Positions 25,812-33,916 are shown, counted from the first letter of the stretch. The stretch: DNA of 64,000 bases from Bacillota bacterium (GCA_023415825.1 JAEZJF010000012.1:122017-186016); one strand, 5' to 3'. Numbers and translations are program-made. Notes: generated from the letters alone by a model not told the origin.

Positions 25812-27086
25812 TTGAAAAAAATATTGATACCTATGATTGAAGCAGGCGGCGGGCATAGAATGCCTGCCCTTGCTGTCAAAGAAGCTATTGAGGAGTTATT
25901 TCCCGGCAAGTACCAGATTGATGTTATTGATTTCGCCAAGGAATCAGGTGCAAACTGGGATGACAAGATGATTAAAGGTTTCTGGGATTGGGCATTGGCC
26001 CGACCGGAGCTTACCACTAATCTGAACACGCTTTTGGATTATTTAAATCATCTCACACGTTCCAACACAGTCATGAGAATCTTCTACCAGCAATTTGTGC
26101 GAAAAGGCATTCAATATATTGTTAGGTATAAGCCAGATATTGTTTTCTCCACTCATTTTTTCTGCAGTACGGTAGCGTTGTTTGCCAGAGAACGCTATGA
26201 TTTGTCCTATAAAATTTTCAGCTACATGACCGATCCCTTAAGGGGCCATAATATGTGGGTTAACCCAAAGATTGATGACGTCATTGTTTCAACTAAAGAG
26301 GCCTGGGAATACCTAACTAAGCAGGGACAGCCCAAAAATAGGATCAAGGTCATGTCCTTTCCCTTAAACAAAAAGTTTTTCAGAGAAGTGACCAGAACCA
26401 GAGAGGAAATCCTTTCAGAGCTTGGCCTTGATGTCTCACGAAGAACACTTTTAGCGACCTCGGGTGGGCAGGGAATCGGAGATACCAGTGATTATGTAAA
26501 AAATCTTTACAAAAGCGATTTCTCTTTCAATATTATTGCAATCTGCGGGAAAAACAAGGAGCTTTTTGAGGAGCTGTCAACCTTAAAGGTTAAGCACCCT
26601 TCCAAGGTTCCCATGGCTGTTCTGGGCTTTGTGGACAACATGCATGAGCTTTTGGAGATCTCAGATTTAGCTATTGCAAAAGGCGGCGCTTCCACAACCC
26701 TTGAGGTTTTGGTTAAAAAGGTGCCTACTATTTTTACCCATAGCGCTGCCCATCATGAGAAGGGTAATATTGATTATTGCGTGGATAATCAAATGGGATG
26801 GTTTGCTAACAATGAAAAACTTTTCAACAGTGTTATGGATACCATTGAAAATACTGATATATTAGAGCGCTACAAGGCCAATATCGAGGCCAATGAATAT
26901 GTTAAAACCTTGCCGGAAGCTGCCAACAATCTGGCGCGCTTCATAGTGGAAGAGCTTGAAACTCCGCGGAAAGAACACAAAGTCTCAAAGAAATCCCACT
27001 TGCGCGCTATTATATTGGGAACACGAATTAATCTATTCCGAATCAAAAGCCGTAATAAGAACAAACGATACAAAATGGATCGTTAA
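25812..27086 (+). CDS. Glycosyltransferase of the MGDG synthase / UgtP type (GT28)
   Basis: The 424-residue protein begins KKILIPMIEAGGGHRMPALA, the N-terminal glycine-rich motif of the diacylglycerol galactosyl/glucosyltransferase family related to MurG. The C-terminal half has the nucleotide-sugar site (ATSGGQGIGDTSDYV, AIAKGGASTTLEVLVKKVP). Family members add hexoses to diacylglycerol to make glycolipids or the anchor of lipoteichoic acid; the exact acceptor is not known. The start is probably TTG 25812, with GGAG ten bases ahead. The last 30 residues are strongly basic (KSRNKNKRYKMDR), which may aid membrane contact. A terminator follows. Confidence 0.85.
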   Translation: MKKILIPMIEAGGGHRMPALAVKEAIEELFPGKYQIDVIDFAKESGANWDDKMIKGFWDWALARPELTTNLNTLLDYLNHLTRSNTVMRIFYQQFVRKGIQYIVRYKPDIVFSTHFFCSTVALFARERYDLSYKIFSYMTDPLRGHNMWVNPKIDDVIVSTKEAWEYLTKQGQPKNRIKVMSFPLNKKFFREVTRTREEILSELGLDVSRRTLLATSGGQGIGDTSDYVKNLYKSDFSFNIIAICGKNKELFEELSTLKVKHPSKVPMAVLGFVDNMHELLEISDLAIAKGGASTTLEVLVKKVPTIFTHSAAHHEKGNIDYCVDNQMGWFANNEKLFNSVMDTIENTDILERYKANIEANEYVKTLPEAANNLARFIVEELETPRKEHKVSKKSHLRAIILGTRINLFRIKSRNKNKRYKMDR

Positions 27087-27095
27087 GACGCAGAG

Positions 27096-27127
27096 AAAAA
27101 CCCTCATCAATTTTGATGGGGGTTTTA
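27096..27127 (+). terminator. Terminator after the glycosyltransferase gene
   Basis: AAAACCCTCATCAA and TTGATGGGGGTTTT form a stem with a short loop and end in a T-run. It lies 10 bases after the stop codon. A weaker hairpin, AGCTTTT / AAAAGCT near 27152-27178, may serve the convergent ychF gene. Confidence 0.88.
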
Positions 27128-27185
27128 ATATGAACGGACAAAACATAAATTAAAAGCTTTTAAGGGTTTCCAAAAGCTCACCCAT

Positions 27186-28280
27186 TTAGACATTAAAACG
27201 GAACAGGGTAACGTCGCCATCATGCATGACATATTCCTTGCCCTCGGATCTTACCAGCCCTTGTTCCCGTGCAGCAGCATAGGTGCCGCAGCGTATTAGG
27301 TCATCAAAAGCCACGATTTCGGCGCGAATGAAGCCACGTTCAAAATCTGAGTGAATTTTTCCGGCAGCCTGGGGAGCTTTAGTCCCTTTTACAATGGTCC
27401 ATGCTCGCACTTCGGGTTCACCTGCGGTTAAATAGCTGATGAGGCCAAGAAGCTTATAGCTTGCCTTAACAAGCTTGTCAAGTCCGGATTCTGAAAGCCC
27501 CAGCTCATTTAAGAAAAGCTGTTTTTCATCATCCTCCAGTTGTGCTATTTCCTCTTCAATTCTGGCACAAATAACAATAACCTCGGCATTTTCTATCTTG
27601 GCTAATTCTCTTACCTTTGCCACATAAGGGTTCTGTTCGATGGTAGCAATCCCGTCCTCTGACACATTGGCGCAATAGAGTACAGGCTTCCATGTTAATA
27701 GGAAGAGCTGATCTACATAATCGATTTGATCAGAGGGAAAGCTCATGGATCGAACGGGAAGTCCTTTATCCAGAGTGGCTTTTATACTTTCCAAAAGCTC
27801 CAGCTCAATTTGATATTTCTTATCGCCTGATTTCATCTGCTTACGGGTTTTGTCAATGCGTTTATCAATGGCTTCCATATCGGAAAATACCAATTCCAGA
27901 TTGATGGTTTCGATGTCCCGGGCAGGGTCTACAGAGCCTTCCACATGAACAATATTACTGTCGTCGAAGCAGCGTACCACATGAACAATGGAATCCACTT
28001 CACGGATATGTGACAAGAATTTGTTACCAAGACCCTCACCCTTACTGGCGCCTCTGACAAGGCCTGCAATATCAACAAACTCAATGGCTGTGGGGGTGAC
28101 CTTCTTAGGGTTATACATCTTGGCCAGAATGTCAAGCCGTTCATCAGGAACAGCAACAATGCCGATGTTGGGATCAATGGTGCAGAAGGGGTAATTGGCG
28201 CTCTCTGCGCCTGCTTTTGTAATGGCATTAAAAAGCGTGCTTTTTCCCACATTGGGAAGGCCGACAATACCGAGCTTCAT
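27186..28280 (-). CDS. ychF: Redox-regulated ATPase / GTP-binding protein YchF (Obg family)
   Basis: The 364-residue protein has G1 GLPNVGKSTLFNAIT, the G3-region DIAGLVRGASKGEGLGNKFL and a C-terminal TGS domain (EVRAWTIVKGTKAPQAAGKIHSDFERGFIRA begins it). The G4-equivalent position favours ATP in this family, so it is usually called an ATPase (OLA1/YchF). It binds ribosomes and modulates stress translation. GGAGG lies before the ATG. Its transcript probably starts near 28530 and then carries two copies of the stem-loop repeat described separately. Confidence 0.96.
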   Translation of the reverse strand: MKLGIVGLPNVGKSTLFNAITKAGAESANYPFCTIDPNIGIVAVPDERLDILAKMYNPKKVTPTAIEFVDIAGLVRGASKGEGLGNKFLSHIREVDSIVHVVRCFDDSNIVHVEGSVDPARDIETINLELVFSDMEAIDKRIDKTRKQMKSGDKKYQIELELLESIKATLDKGLPVRSMSFPSDQIDYVDQLFLLTWKPVLYCANVSEDGIATIEQNPYVAKVRELAKIENAEVIVICARIEEEIAQLEDDEKQLFLNELGLSESGLDKLVKASYKLLGLISYLTAGEPEVRAWTIVKGTKAPQAAGKIHSDFERGFIRAEIVAFDDLIRCGTYAAAREQGLVRSEGKEYVMHDGDVTLFRFNV

Positions 28281-28325
28281 CTATAAAAACCTCCAAATAA
28301 TCGTTATTATATGGGATCAACCCGA

Positions 28326-28406
28326 AATCTTTGATTTCTATTACAGGTAAGGTTTATTAATACGAAGTATCAATAACTTGGGTACCTGTTCGAAATCTTC
28401 GATTTC
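28326..28406 (-). repeat. Stem-loop repeat, copy B (in ychF leader)
   Basis: Read on the minus strand this copy contains GAAATCGAAGATTTC (hairpin with GAA loop), then AACAGGTACCCAAG, then TTATTGATAC-TTC-GTATTAATAA (second hairpin), CCTTACC and another GAAATC/GATTTC hairpin. About 60 bases are identical or nearly so to copy A. It lies between copy A and the ychF ribosome-binding site. Confidence 0.85.
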
Positions 28407-28453
28407 CTCTTATGGGTCGAGGCTTGTTGTTCGTTCTTTTTGGAACGAACACT

Positions 28454-28542
28454 GGTAACGGGTAAGGTTATTAATACGAAGTATCAATAACTTGGGTACC
28501 TGTTCGAAATCTTCGATTTCGGTAACGGGTAAGGTTATTATA
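28454..28542 (-). repeat. Stem-loop repeat, copy A (starts at ychF -10 box)
   Basis: The minus strand begins TATAATAACCTTACCCGTTA and continues through CCGAAATC-GAA-GATTTCGAAC, AGGTACCCAAG and TTATTGATACTTCGTATTAATAA, ending with a second CCTTACCCGTTACC. TACCCGTT can pair with AACAGGTA around the inner hairpin. A further hairpin, GTTCGTTC / GAACGAAC at about 28429-28450, separates it from copy B. Confidence 0.88.
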
Positions 28543-28565
28543 ACCTAAGTAGTAGGGCTGTACAA
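28537..28565 (-). promoter_or_regulatory. Predicted ychF promoter using the repeat's TATAAT
   Basis: Minus-strand TTGTAC (28565-28560), a 17-bp spacer and TATAAT (28542-28537) fit a sigma-A promoter. The -10 is the first six bases of repeat copy A. Another TATAAT closer to ychF (about 28305) is an alternative but lacks a good -35. Confidence 0.6.
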
Positions 28566-28680
28566 GCTTCTTGTTGAATGCGGTGTGCTATGCTGAATGA
28601 AGCTTCTTGGAGCGATACCCCCGAATTTGCCAATGTATAAAATATTCCACCTTTGAAATTATGCCACAGCGCAAGTTGAA

Positions 28681-28756
28681 TTTATGTTGTTTTATGTTGA
28701 TTTATGTACAGAAATTCATGAGTTTACTTGACAATAAACATAAATCCATATAAAAT
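28681..28756 (+). promoter_or_regulatory. Promoter with 10-bp-periodic TTTATGT repeats
   Basis: TTGACA at 28728-28733, 17 bp and TAAAAT at 28751-28756 form the promoter of the transporter-PHP operon. Just upstream, TTTATGTTGT, TTTATGTTGA and TTTATGTACA start at 28681, 28691 and 28701, exactly one helical turn apart. An inverted copy, ACATAAA, lies between -35 and -10. This looks like a multi-site operator for an unidentified regulator. Confidence 0.6.
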
Positions 28757-28787
28757 GTGATTCAAAAAGGTTAAGTACTAATTTGCT

Positions 28788-30062
28788 ATGAGAGCTATTT
28801 CTTTACAGAAATTTCAGAGGCGGGTTTTTATACTTTGCTGGTGTGCTTATGCAGGGGCGTATCTTTGCAGAAGCAACCTTTCCATTGCCCTTCCCGGTAT
28901 GATGAGCGACCAGGGATGGAGTAAAATAGATGTTGGACTGTTTGGGACAGCATTCTTTTGGGCTTATGCAATAGGTCAGCTTATCAACGGCACAATTGGG
29001 GATAAGGTCAAGAGCAGGCCTTTTATTTTTGTAGGATTATGTGTTTCTTCACTTGCCAATCTTGCTGTGGGTTTTTCATCCAATACATATACCATCATTT
29101 TTTTATGGTGTATTAATGGTTTTTTTCTATCAACCTTATGGGGACCGATTGTTAAAACCATGTCTTTATGGTATACGCCTCAAGACCGTGCAAAAAAGGC
29201 TGTAATACTTTCATGTTCAATGATCGGAGGCTATTTTCTGGCTTGGGGCGTTGTAGGGCAGATTATTGTTCATTTATCCTGGCGATGGGCATTCTGGATA
29301 CCTGCTGCTATAGTATTTACATTTTCACTTGTCTGGCTTGCTAAAATGCGTAATTGTCCTGAAGAAGTCGGTCTGAACCGCGGTGATGAAAGCTTAGGTA
29401 CATCAGTCGAAAAGATGGAGCAGGATGTTGATGCCTCAAAAATATCCTTTGTAAAAGTGATTGTAGACACAAGGTTGTGGCTGGTTGCACTGACTTGTAT
29501 TGCACAGGGTATTGTTAAAGACGGTATTGCTTTGTGGGCACCTACATTTCTTGGAGATACCCATAAGCTTGGCCAATCGGCTGTTTCTCTTTTCTCACTT
29601 GCAATCCCTTTGATGAGCTTGTTTGGAATACTGGGCGCCGGCTGGCTTAATTCCAAATACCCTGGGAACGAAAGAAAATCGGTAATCATTTTAATTAGCG
29701 CGGCAGCGGTAAGCAGCTTGCTCCTTTACCTATTCTTTCATGCAAACGCCATTATTACAATTACTCTTCTCAGTTTAACCATAGCATTGATGTACGGTGC
29801 AAATACCATATTGCTGACTTTTATCCCATTGAAGTATGAAAAGTATGGCAAGGTATCATCGGCTGTGGGCTTCCTTGATTTCACCGCATATCTGGGAGCT
29901 GCGGCCGCCGGAATATTAATAGGTTTAATTAGCGATAGGATAGGTTGGAATTATGTTGTGTTATCATGGGTAGTGATTTCCGTACTCGGGGTTGTTTTTA
30001 TGGCTGCCTGTAAAAATGAGAAAAGAGAAAAAATTGAGGAGAAAGAGGTGCAAACGGTATGA
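28788..30062 (+). CDS. MFS transporter of the organophosphate:phosphate antiporter (OPA) type
   Basis: The 424-residue membrane protein has about 12 hydrophobic segments. Its N-terminal region (CWCAYAGAYLCRSNLSIALP, GLFGTAFFWAYAIGQLINGT, GDKVKSRPF) resembles GlpT/UhpT-type OPA carriers, including the signature loop after helix 4 (WGPIVKTMSLWY). Such carriers exchange sugar or glycerol phosphates for phosphate. The following PHP phosphoesterase gene overlaps by four bases (ATGA), so substrate uptake and dephosphorylation may be coupled. The actual substrate is unknown. Confidence 0.85.
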   Translation: MRAISLQKFQRRVFILCWCAYAGAYLCRSNLSIALPGMMSDQGWSKIDVGLFGTAFFWAYAIGQLINGTIGDKVKSRPFIFVGLCVSSLANLAVGFSSNTYTIIFLWCINGFFLSTLWGPIVKTMSLWYTPQDRAKKAVILSCSMIGGYFLAWGVVGQIIVHLSWRWAFWIPAAIVFTFSLVWLAKMRNCPEEVGLNRGDESLGTSVEKMEQDVDASKISFVKVIVDTRLWLVALTCIAQGIVKDGIALWAPTFLGDTHKLGQSAVSLFSLAIPLMSLFGILGAGWLNSKYPGNERKSVIILISAAAVSSLLLYLFFHANAIITITLLSLTIALMYGANTILLTFIPLKYEKYGKVSSAVGFLDFTAYLGAAAAGILIGLISDRIGWNYVVLSWVVISVLGVVFMAACKNEKREKIEEKEVQTV

Positions 30063-30988
30063 GAAATATTAATCCATTTTTGGATAATGGGAATTGGTAC
30101 AAAGGGAATCTGCACTGCCATTCAACAAATTCTGACGGGAGATTGTCTCCTTCCGAAGTTATAAGGCTTTATAAGGAGAATGGCTGGAATTTTTTGGCGT
30201 TAACCGAGCACCGCTTTTATACAAACTGTCGAGAATATGACTGTGATGATTTTCTATTGCTGCCGGGAGTAGAACTGGATGTAAATAAGTACGATCCCCT
30301 TAGGATGTATCATTTCCTTGGAATTGGCAAAACATGGGGCAGTAATCCTGGGGAACTCAAACATGGAGATAAGTTTGACTCTCCTGAATGGAAAGGTATG
30401 AGTTCAGCTCAAGCTGAGATTGACAAGCTAGTTTCAAGTAACAACCTGGCTGTTTTCAACCATCCTGACTGGTCAAGAATGGAGCTGGAGGATTTCATTA
30501 ACCTTGATGGCTTTTTTGCAATGGAAATATTCAATTACGGCTGCCATATTGAAAGCTGTACCGGCCTTTCAACTTATTATTGGGATTCTTTACTGAGAAG
30601 AGGCAGAAAAATTTGGGGAATGGCTACCGATGATGCCCACCATATATTGAATGACCGATGCGGAGGTTGGATCATGGTGAATTGCCCTGATTTGACACAT
30701 AAGAATATTATTGAGGCCTTATTGGAAGGTAGGTTTTATTCTTCAAGCGGACCTGAAATTTACAAGTATTTTATTGCAGATGGTAGAGTACATGTTGAAT
30801 GCTCACCTGTCGATGTAATCAATTTCATAACTTATGAAGATATAGGATATAGTGAATGGGCCGGAGACAAAGGTACAATAAACTCAGCAGAATATAAGCT
30901 GAAAGGTACCGAGAAGTATGTAAGAGTTGAATGTGTAAATAGGCAAGGAATGACTGCCTGGTCGAATCCCATATTTATTTCGGTGTGA
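30059..30988 (+). CDS. PHP-domain phosphoesterase (CehA-like)
   Basis: The 309-residue product has the PHP metal-binding motifs: GNLHCHSTNSDGRLSP (motif I), WNFLALTEHRF (motif II), a histidine in VFNHPDWSR (motif III) and MATDDAHH (motif IV). It has no signal peptide. A small beta domain follows (SGPEIYKYFIADGRVHVECS). PHP enzymes hydrolyse phosphomono- or diesters with two or three metal ions. Overlap with the OPA transporter gene suggests it acts in the cytoplasm on the imported phosphoester. It shares the PHP fold with the secreted protein at 59431-62382. Confidence 0.85.
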   Translation: MRNINPFLDNGNWYKGNLHCHSTNSDGRLSPSEVIRLYKENGWNFLALTEHRFYTNCREYDCDDFLLLPGVELDVNKYDPLRMYHFLGIGKTWGSNPGELKHGDKFDSPEWKGMSSAQAEIDKLVSSNNLAVFNHPDWSRMELEDFINLDGFFAMEIFNYGCHIESCTGLSTYYWDSLLRRGRKIWGMATDDAHHILNDRCGGWIMVNCPDLTHKNIIEALLEGRFYSSSGPEIYKYFIADGRVHVECSPVDVINFITYEDIGYSEWAGDKGTINSAEYKLKGTEKYVRVECVNRQGMTAWSNPIFISV

Positions 30989-31028
30989 AAATGCATGTCA
31001 AAGCAACCTGTTCATGGGTGTGGCTCTT

Positions 31029-31877
31029 TTATTCTATGACAAAATCAAAATAGGTGTCAGGGAAAGGCTCATTGACAAGCTGGTAATGCCACCACTCTGT
31101 TCTGATCTCTTTAAAACCCGCTGCTTTCATGGCCTCTTTTAGAATATTTCTATTTTTTGTTTGAGTGTCAGAGATAAGCTTGGTTCCATGGTTTGAGATA
31201 GACCCGAGAAAATCATAGGGGCTTCCCATATCGACAAGCTCACCCGTTTTAAGAACAATAAGGGTAAGATCTATAGCAGAGCCTCTTGAATGGGCTGAGC
31301 GTCTGGCCAGATAGCCCAACTCAAACAGATCTTCCTTTTTTATGTCCGGATAGAATTCGTCCTTAGTTTGATTATCTTCGGGACTTTTCCCCCATTGGAT
31401 GAAAGAGTCAACCGCTCGCTTGGGCCTATAGGCGTCAAATATCAATAGGCCATAACCCTTTTTCTTAAGAGCTGCACTTGCTTTTTGTACGGCTTCGGCA
31501 GCTTTGGCCGTAATACTGATATGGTCGGACAGATAGCCGTCGACTACTTTACCGGTAAAATTATGGTCTGTGGCATAGCGCACATCAAATCTAGCTTCGG
31601 GAAGTGCTACCGAAAGTAAGACAAATCCTTCGGGAAGTGATTTTTGAGGCTTATCTGACAGCTCATTGGAGTTATTTTCTTTTTCTATAGGCTGTTCGCT
31701 TTCCGGAGTTTTATTTTTAAAAGTATTACGGCTGTCCGAAACTTTGGTGGCTTGAGGGGTGCTGATGGGTATTGTTTGAGGCGGGATGATTTCCTGAGAT
31801 GGGGTAACCGTAATACCTGCCTGAGCTTCAGGAGGTATAGAAGTTAAGAATACATCTGACGAAGATACCAATTCCAT
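31029..31877 (-). CDS. VanX-like D-Ala-D-Ala dipeptidase (M15D family), membrane-anchored
   Basis: The C-terminal ~190 residues are an M15D metallopeptidase: YATDHNFTGKVVDGY, the SAHSRGSAIDLTLI zinc motif (SxHxxGxAxD) and EWWHY (catalytic Glu and third His). A Pro/Thr/Ser/Glu-rich linker of about 70 residues precedes it. From ATG 31877 the protein has 282 residues and no signal. In the same frame upstream, codons 31940-31878 encode a perfect signal anchor (KKRLKILLLGAFTFLVIRYH), but no ATG, GTG or TTG begins it before an in-frame TAA at 31967. See findings. Function is likely D-Ala-D-Ala or muropeptide trimming at the cell surface, not necessarily vancomycin resistance. Confidence 0.85.
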   Translation of the reverse strand: MELVSSSDVFLTSIPPEAQAGITVTPSQEIIPPQTIPISTPQATKVSDSRNTFKNKTPESEQPIEKENNSNELSDKPQKSLPEGFVLLSVALPEARFDVRYATDHNFTGKVVDGYLSDHISITAKAAEAVQKASAALKKKGYGLLIFDAYRPKRAVDSFIQWGKSPEDNQTKDEFYPDIKKEDLFELGYLARRSAHSRGSAIDLTLIVLKTGELVDMGSPYDFLGSISNHGTKLISDTQTKNRNILKEAMKAAGFKEIRTEWWHYQLVNEPFPDTYFDFVIE

Positions 31878-32034
31878 ATGGTATCGGATGACTAAAAAGG
31901 TGAAGGCACCAAGTAATAGAATTTTAAGACGCTTTTTGATAGTAGCAACTCCATTTCCAAGGCTTTAAAAGCATTTTATCATATTCCCTCAATGGGTACA
32001 ATAAAAGCAAATAGTAAACTGGTACAAACTATGG

Positions 32035-32040
32035 TATAAT
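32035..32040 (+). promoter_or_regulatory. TATAAT -10 box ahead of the pseudouridine synthase gene
   Basis: A consensus TATAAT lies 29 bases before ATG 32069 and only 14 bases before ATG 32054. The -35 region is weak. The short distance favours the inner start codon. Confidence 0.5.
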
Positions 32041-32068
32041 AAAATCCTTAAGAATGGATGGTAAAAAA

Positions 32069-32806
32069 ATGGAAAATAAAGCGATCGAAAAAGTGCGGCT
32101 GCAAAAATATATGGCCCAATGTGGTGTTGCCTCAAGGCGCCATGCAGAGGAGCTTATTCGCAATGGTAAAGTAAAAGTTAATGGCGTGACCGTGACAGAG
32201 ATGGGTGTGCTTGTCTCTGAGAATGATAAGGTTGAAGTGCAGGGAAGGCCTGTCAAAAAAGAAAGCAAGCGCATTTATATAATGCTTAACAAGCCATCCG
32301 GTTATGTGACGACAGTTACAGACCCGGAGGGCAGGAGAACTGTCTTAGATCTTATTGAAGGAATTGATGAACGTATATACCCTGTGGGACGTTTGGACTA
32401 CGATACTACGGGTTTGTTAATTCTCACAAATGATGGGGATTTCGCTTATAAGAACACCCATCCGGGCCAGGAAACCACAAAAACCTATGTGGCCGAGGTT
32501 CTTGGAATGCCGTCCAATGACGTCCTTCATGCCTTAAGAAGAGGGGTGCAGCTCGACGGAAAGCTTACGGCCCCCGCAGACGTAGAGGTCATTGATATCA
32601 AGAACAAAAGTGCCGTATTGAAAATAGTGATACACGAAGGAAGAAATAGACAGGTTAAGCGTATGTGTGAGGCTGTTGGACATGCTGTTCTGCGGCTGAA
32701 GAGAACAGCCGTAGGCAGGCTTTCCTTGGGTGATCTTAAGCTTGGACAATGGCGTTATTTGTCACCACAGGAAGTTAGGCTTGTCAGAGGAGGAAGAAAT
32801 GAATAA
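32069..32806 (+). CDS. rluB: Pseudouridine synthase, RsuA/RluB family
   Basis: The protein starts with an S4 RNA-binding domain (RLQKYMAQCGVASRRHAEEL) and continues with the RsuA/RluB catalytic domain: MLNKPSGYVTT, PVGRLDYDTTGLLILTNDGD (catalytic Asp in GRLDYDTTG) and HEGRNRQVKRMCEA. RluB modifies U2605-equivalent of 23S rRNA in E. coli numbering. I chose ATG 32069 (MENKAIEKV), preceded by GGATGG, over ATG 32054, which is too close to the predicted transcription start. The gene overlaps the next by 8 bases. Confidence 0.9.
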   Translation: MENKAIEKVRLQKYMAQCGVASRRHAEELIRNGKVKVNGVTVTEMGVLVSENDKVEVQGRPVKKESKRIYIMLNKPSGYVTTVTDPEGRRTVLDLIEGIDERIYPVGRLDYDTTGLLILTNDGDFAYKNTHPGQETTKTYVAEVLGMPSNDVLHALRRGVQLDGKLTAPADVEVIDIKNKSAVLKIVIHEGRNRQVKRMCEAVGHAVLRLKRTAVGRLSLGDLKLGQWRYLSPQEVRLVRGGRNE

Positions 32807-33698
32807 CCGGTTGAATGATGCATCATCATGCAGGGTGAAGCCCATTTTGGCCTATCTCAAAGACTCTATAAAATTTTATGATATACAGAACCCCTTTGTG
32901 GCCCAAATTATTTTTATTTTGCAGTTGGCCATCCTTTTTAGCGGATATGTTTTCTCAAGGCCTTATATGCAGGAGTTCTATATAGCCTTTGAGCAAGTCA
33001 ATGTCAGGCTTCAAGAGCAGTTGGGAGCAAAGGCCCTTGATATGTCGCTCCTGACTTCAGATGTTTATATCAGCATGATTAACTCATTTATGGCGATAGT
33101 GCTTGTACTTTTTGTCGTTAAATCTCTTTCCTCTTTAATTAGCCTGTTTTATGGAACCTACTATTATTATGGCCTTACCAACTCTACAATGAAGGGTGCG
33201 CAGAAGGCTCTTATTTTCTTTAAAAGATTGCCCAAGATTATCGTATTTAATATTTTGTTCTATATGGCCTTTTATTTTGTCGTATTGATTTTGGTTCTAT
33301 TAACAGGAATCATAACGATGATTATACCGATATTCTCAGTACTGACACTGGCACTCCCGTTGGTTATTCTTGCATTGAATACGGTGTTTATCTTTAAGGA
33401 TCTCCTTATTATAGAATTTGATATAGGTATCTTCCGTAACTTCAAAAAATCCTTGGACTTAACCAAGGGCTGCAAGAAGAACGTTATTCTTAACAGCCTC
33501 TGGCCGCTTTGCATGGGATGGCTTTTGAGCTTTTTTGCCGTTGACATACAAAATGCCCTGTTATCCCTTTTTATCGCCGCCTTTTTGGAGGTTATCATCC
33601 TTTTGGTTTCTCAAAGATTAACAGCCCTGATGTTTATTGATGCAGCTTCTCTTGAGAGACAGGACAAAAAGCCTGTAAAAGGTGCAGAACAGGGTTGA
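32799..33698 (+). CDS. Integral membrane protein of unknown function
   Basis: The 299-residue product starts at ATG 32799, with AGGAGGAAGA just upstream. It overlaps the end of the pseudouridine synthase gene by 8 bases. It has about six hydrophobic segments, for example IIFILQLAILFSGYVF, MIIPIFSVLTLALPLVILAL and LSLFIAAFLEVIILLV. A cytoplasmic loop has a KRLPKIIVFNILFYMAF pattern. This resembles the broad group of DUF/YIP-like six-helix proteins of Bacillota, but I do not recognise a family. No catalytic motif is visible. Confidence 0.8.
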   Translation: MNNRLNDASSCRVKPILAYLKDSIKFYDIQNPFVAQIIFILQLAILFSGYVFSRPYMQEFYIAFEQVNVRLQEQLGAKALDMSLLTSDVYISMINSFMAIVLVLFVVKSLSSLISLFYGTYYYYGLTNSTMKGAQKALIFFKRLPKIIVFNILFYMAFYFVVLILVLLTGIITMIIPIFSVLTLALPLVILALNTVFIFKDLLIIEFDIGIFRNFKKSLDLTKGCKKNVILNSLWPLCMGWLLSFFAVDIQNALLSLFIAAFLEVIILLVSQRLTALMFIDAASLERQDKKPVKGAEQG

Positions 33699-33730
33699 AA
33701 AGTTTAGCAGGAATGATGAAATAGCTGATA

Positions 33731-33750
33731 AAATGCATATTTATGCATTT
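33731..33750. repeat. Palindrome AAATGCAT-ATTT-ATGCATTT upstream of the glyA -35
   Basis: Two perfect 8-bp arms with a 4-base loop end four bases before the -35 box of the glyA promoter. It could be an operator or a terminator for the preceding operon, although no T-run follows on the plus strand. Confidence 0.5.
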
Positions 33751-33753
33751 CTG

Positions 33754-33783
33754 TTGACACAATCTTTCAAAAAACATTATAAT
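33754..33783 (+). promoter_or_regulatory. glyA promoter using the repeat's TATAAT
   Basis: TTGACA at 33754-33759, an 18-bp spacer and TATAAT at 33778-33783 form a near-consensus promoter. The -10 is the first six bases of repeat copy C, just as the predicted ychF -10 opens copy A. Confidence 0.75.
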
Positions 33784-33880
33784 AACCTTACCCGTTACCG
33801 AAATCATAAGATTTCGAACGCCTAAAGGTAACAGGTGCCCAAGTTATTGATACTCCGTATTAGTAACATGATACTTCGTA
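33778..33880 (+). repeat. Stem-loop repeat, copy C (glyA leader)
   Basis: The first 28 bases are identical to copy A read on its own transcript strand. The inner hairpin is GAAATC-ATAA-GATTTC. A 13-base insertion then adds GGTAAC, which extends pairing with the upstream GTTACC. AGGTGCCCAAGTTATTGATA and the CTCCGTATTAGTAA hairpin follow. It ends 21 bases before the glyA ribosome-binding site. Confidence 0.88.
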
Positions 33881-33916
33881 TTAATTTTCGTAGTACGCAC
33901 AGGAGGACAGTTGGGA

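Noticed and set aside
28281..28560. CRISPR-like repeats upstream of ychF
   Set aside because: There are only two long, imperfect copies with internal hairpins and no regular spacers; the other copies are dispersed and inverted.
31029..31877. Vancomycin resistance cluster
   Set aside because: Only a VanX-like peptidase is present; no vanH, vanA-type ligase or vanRS is nearby, and such peptidases are common in cell-wall recycling.
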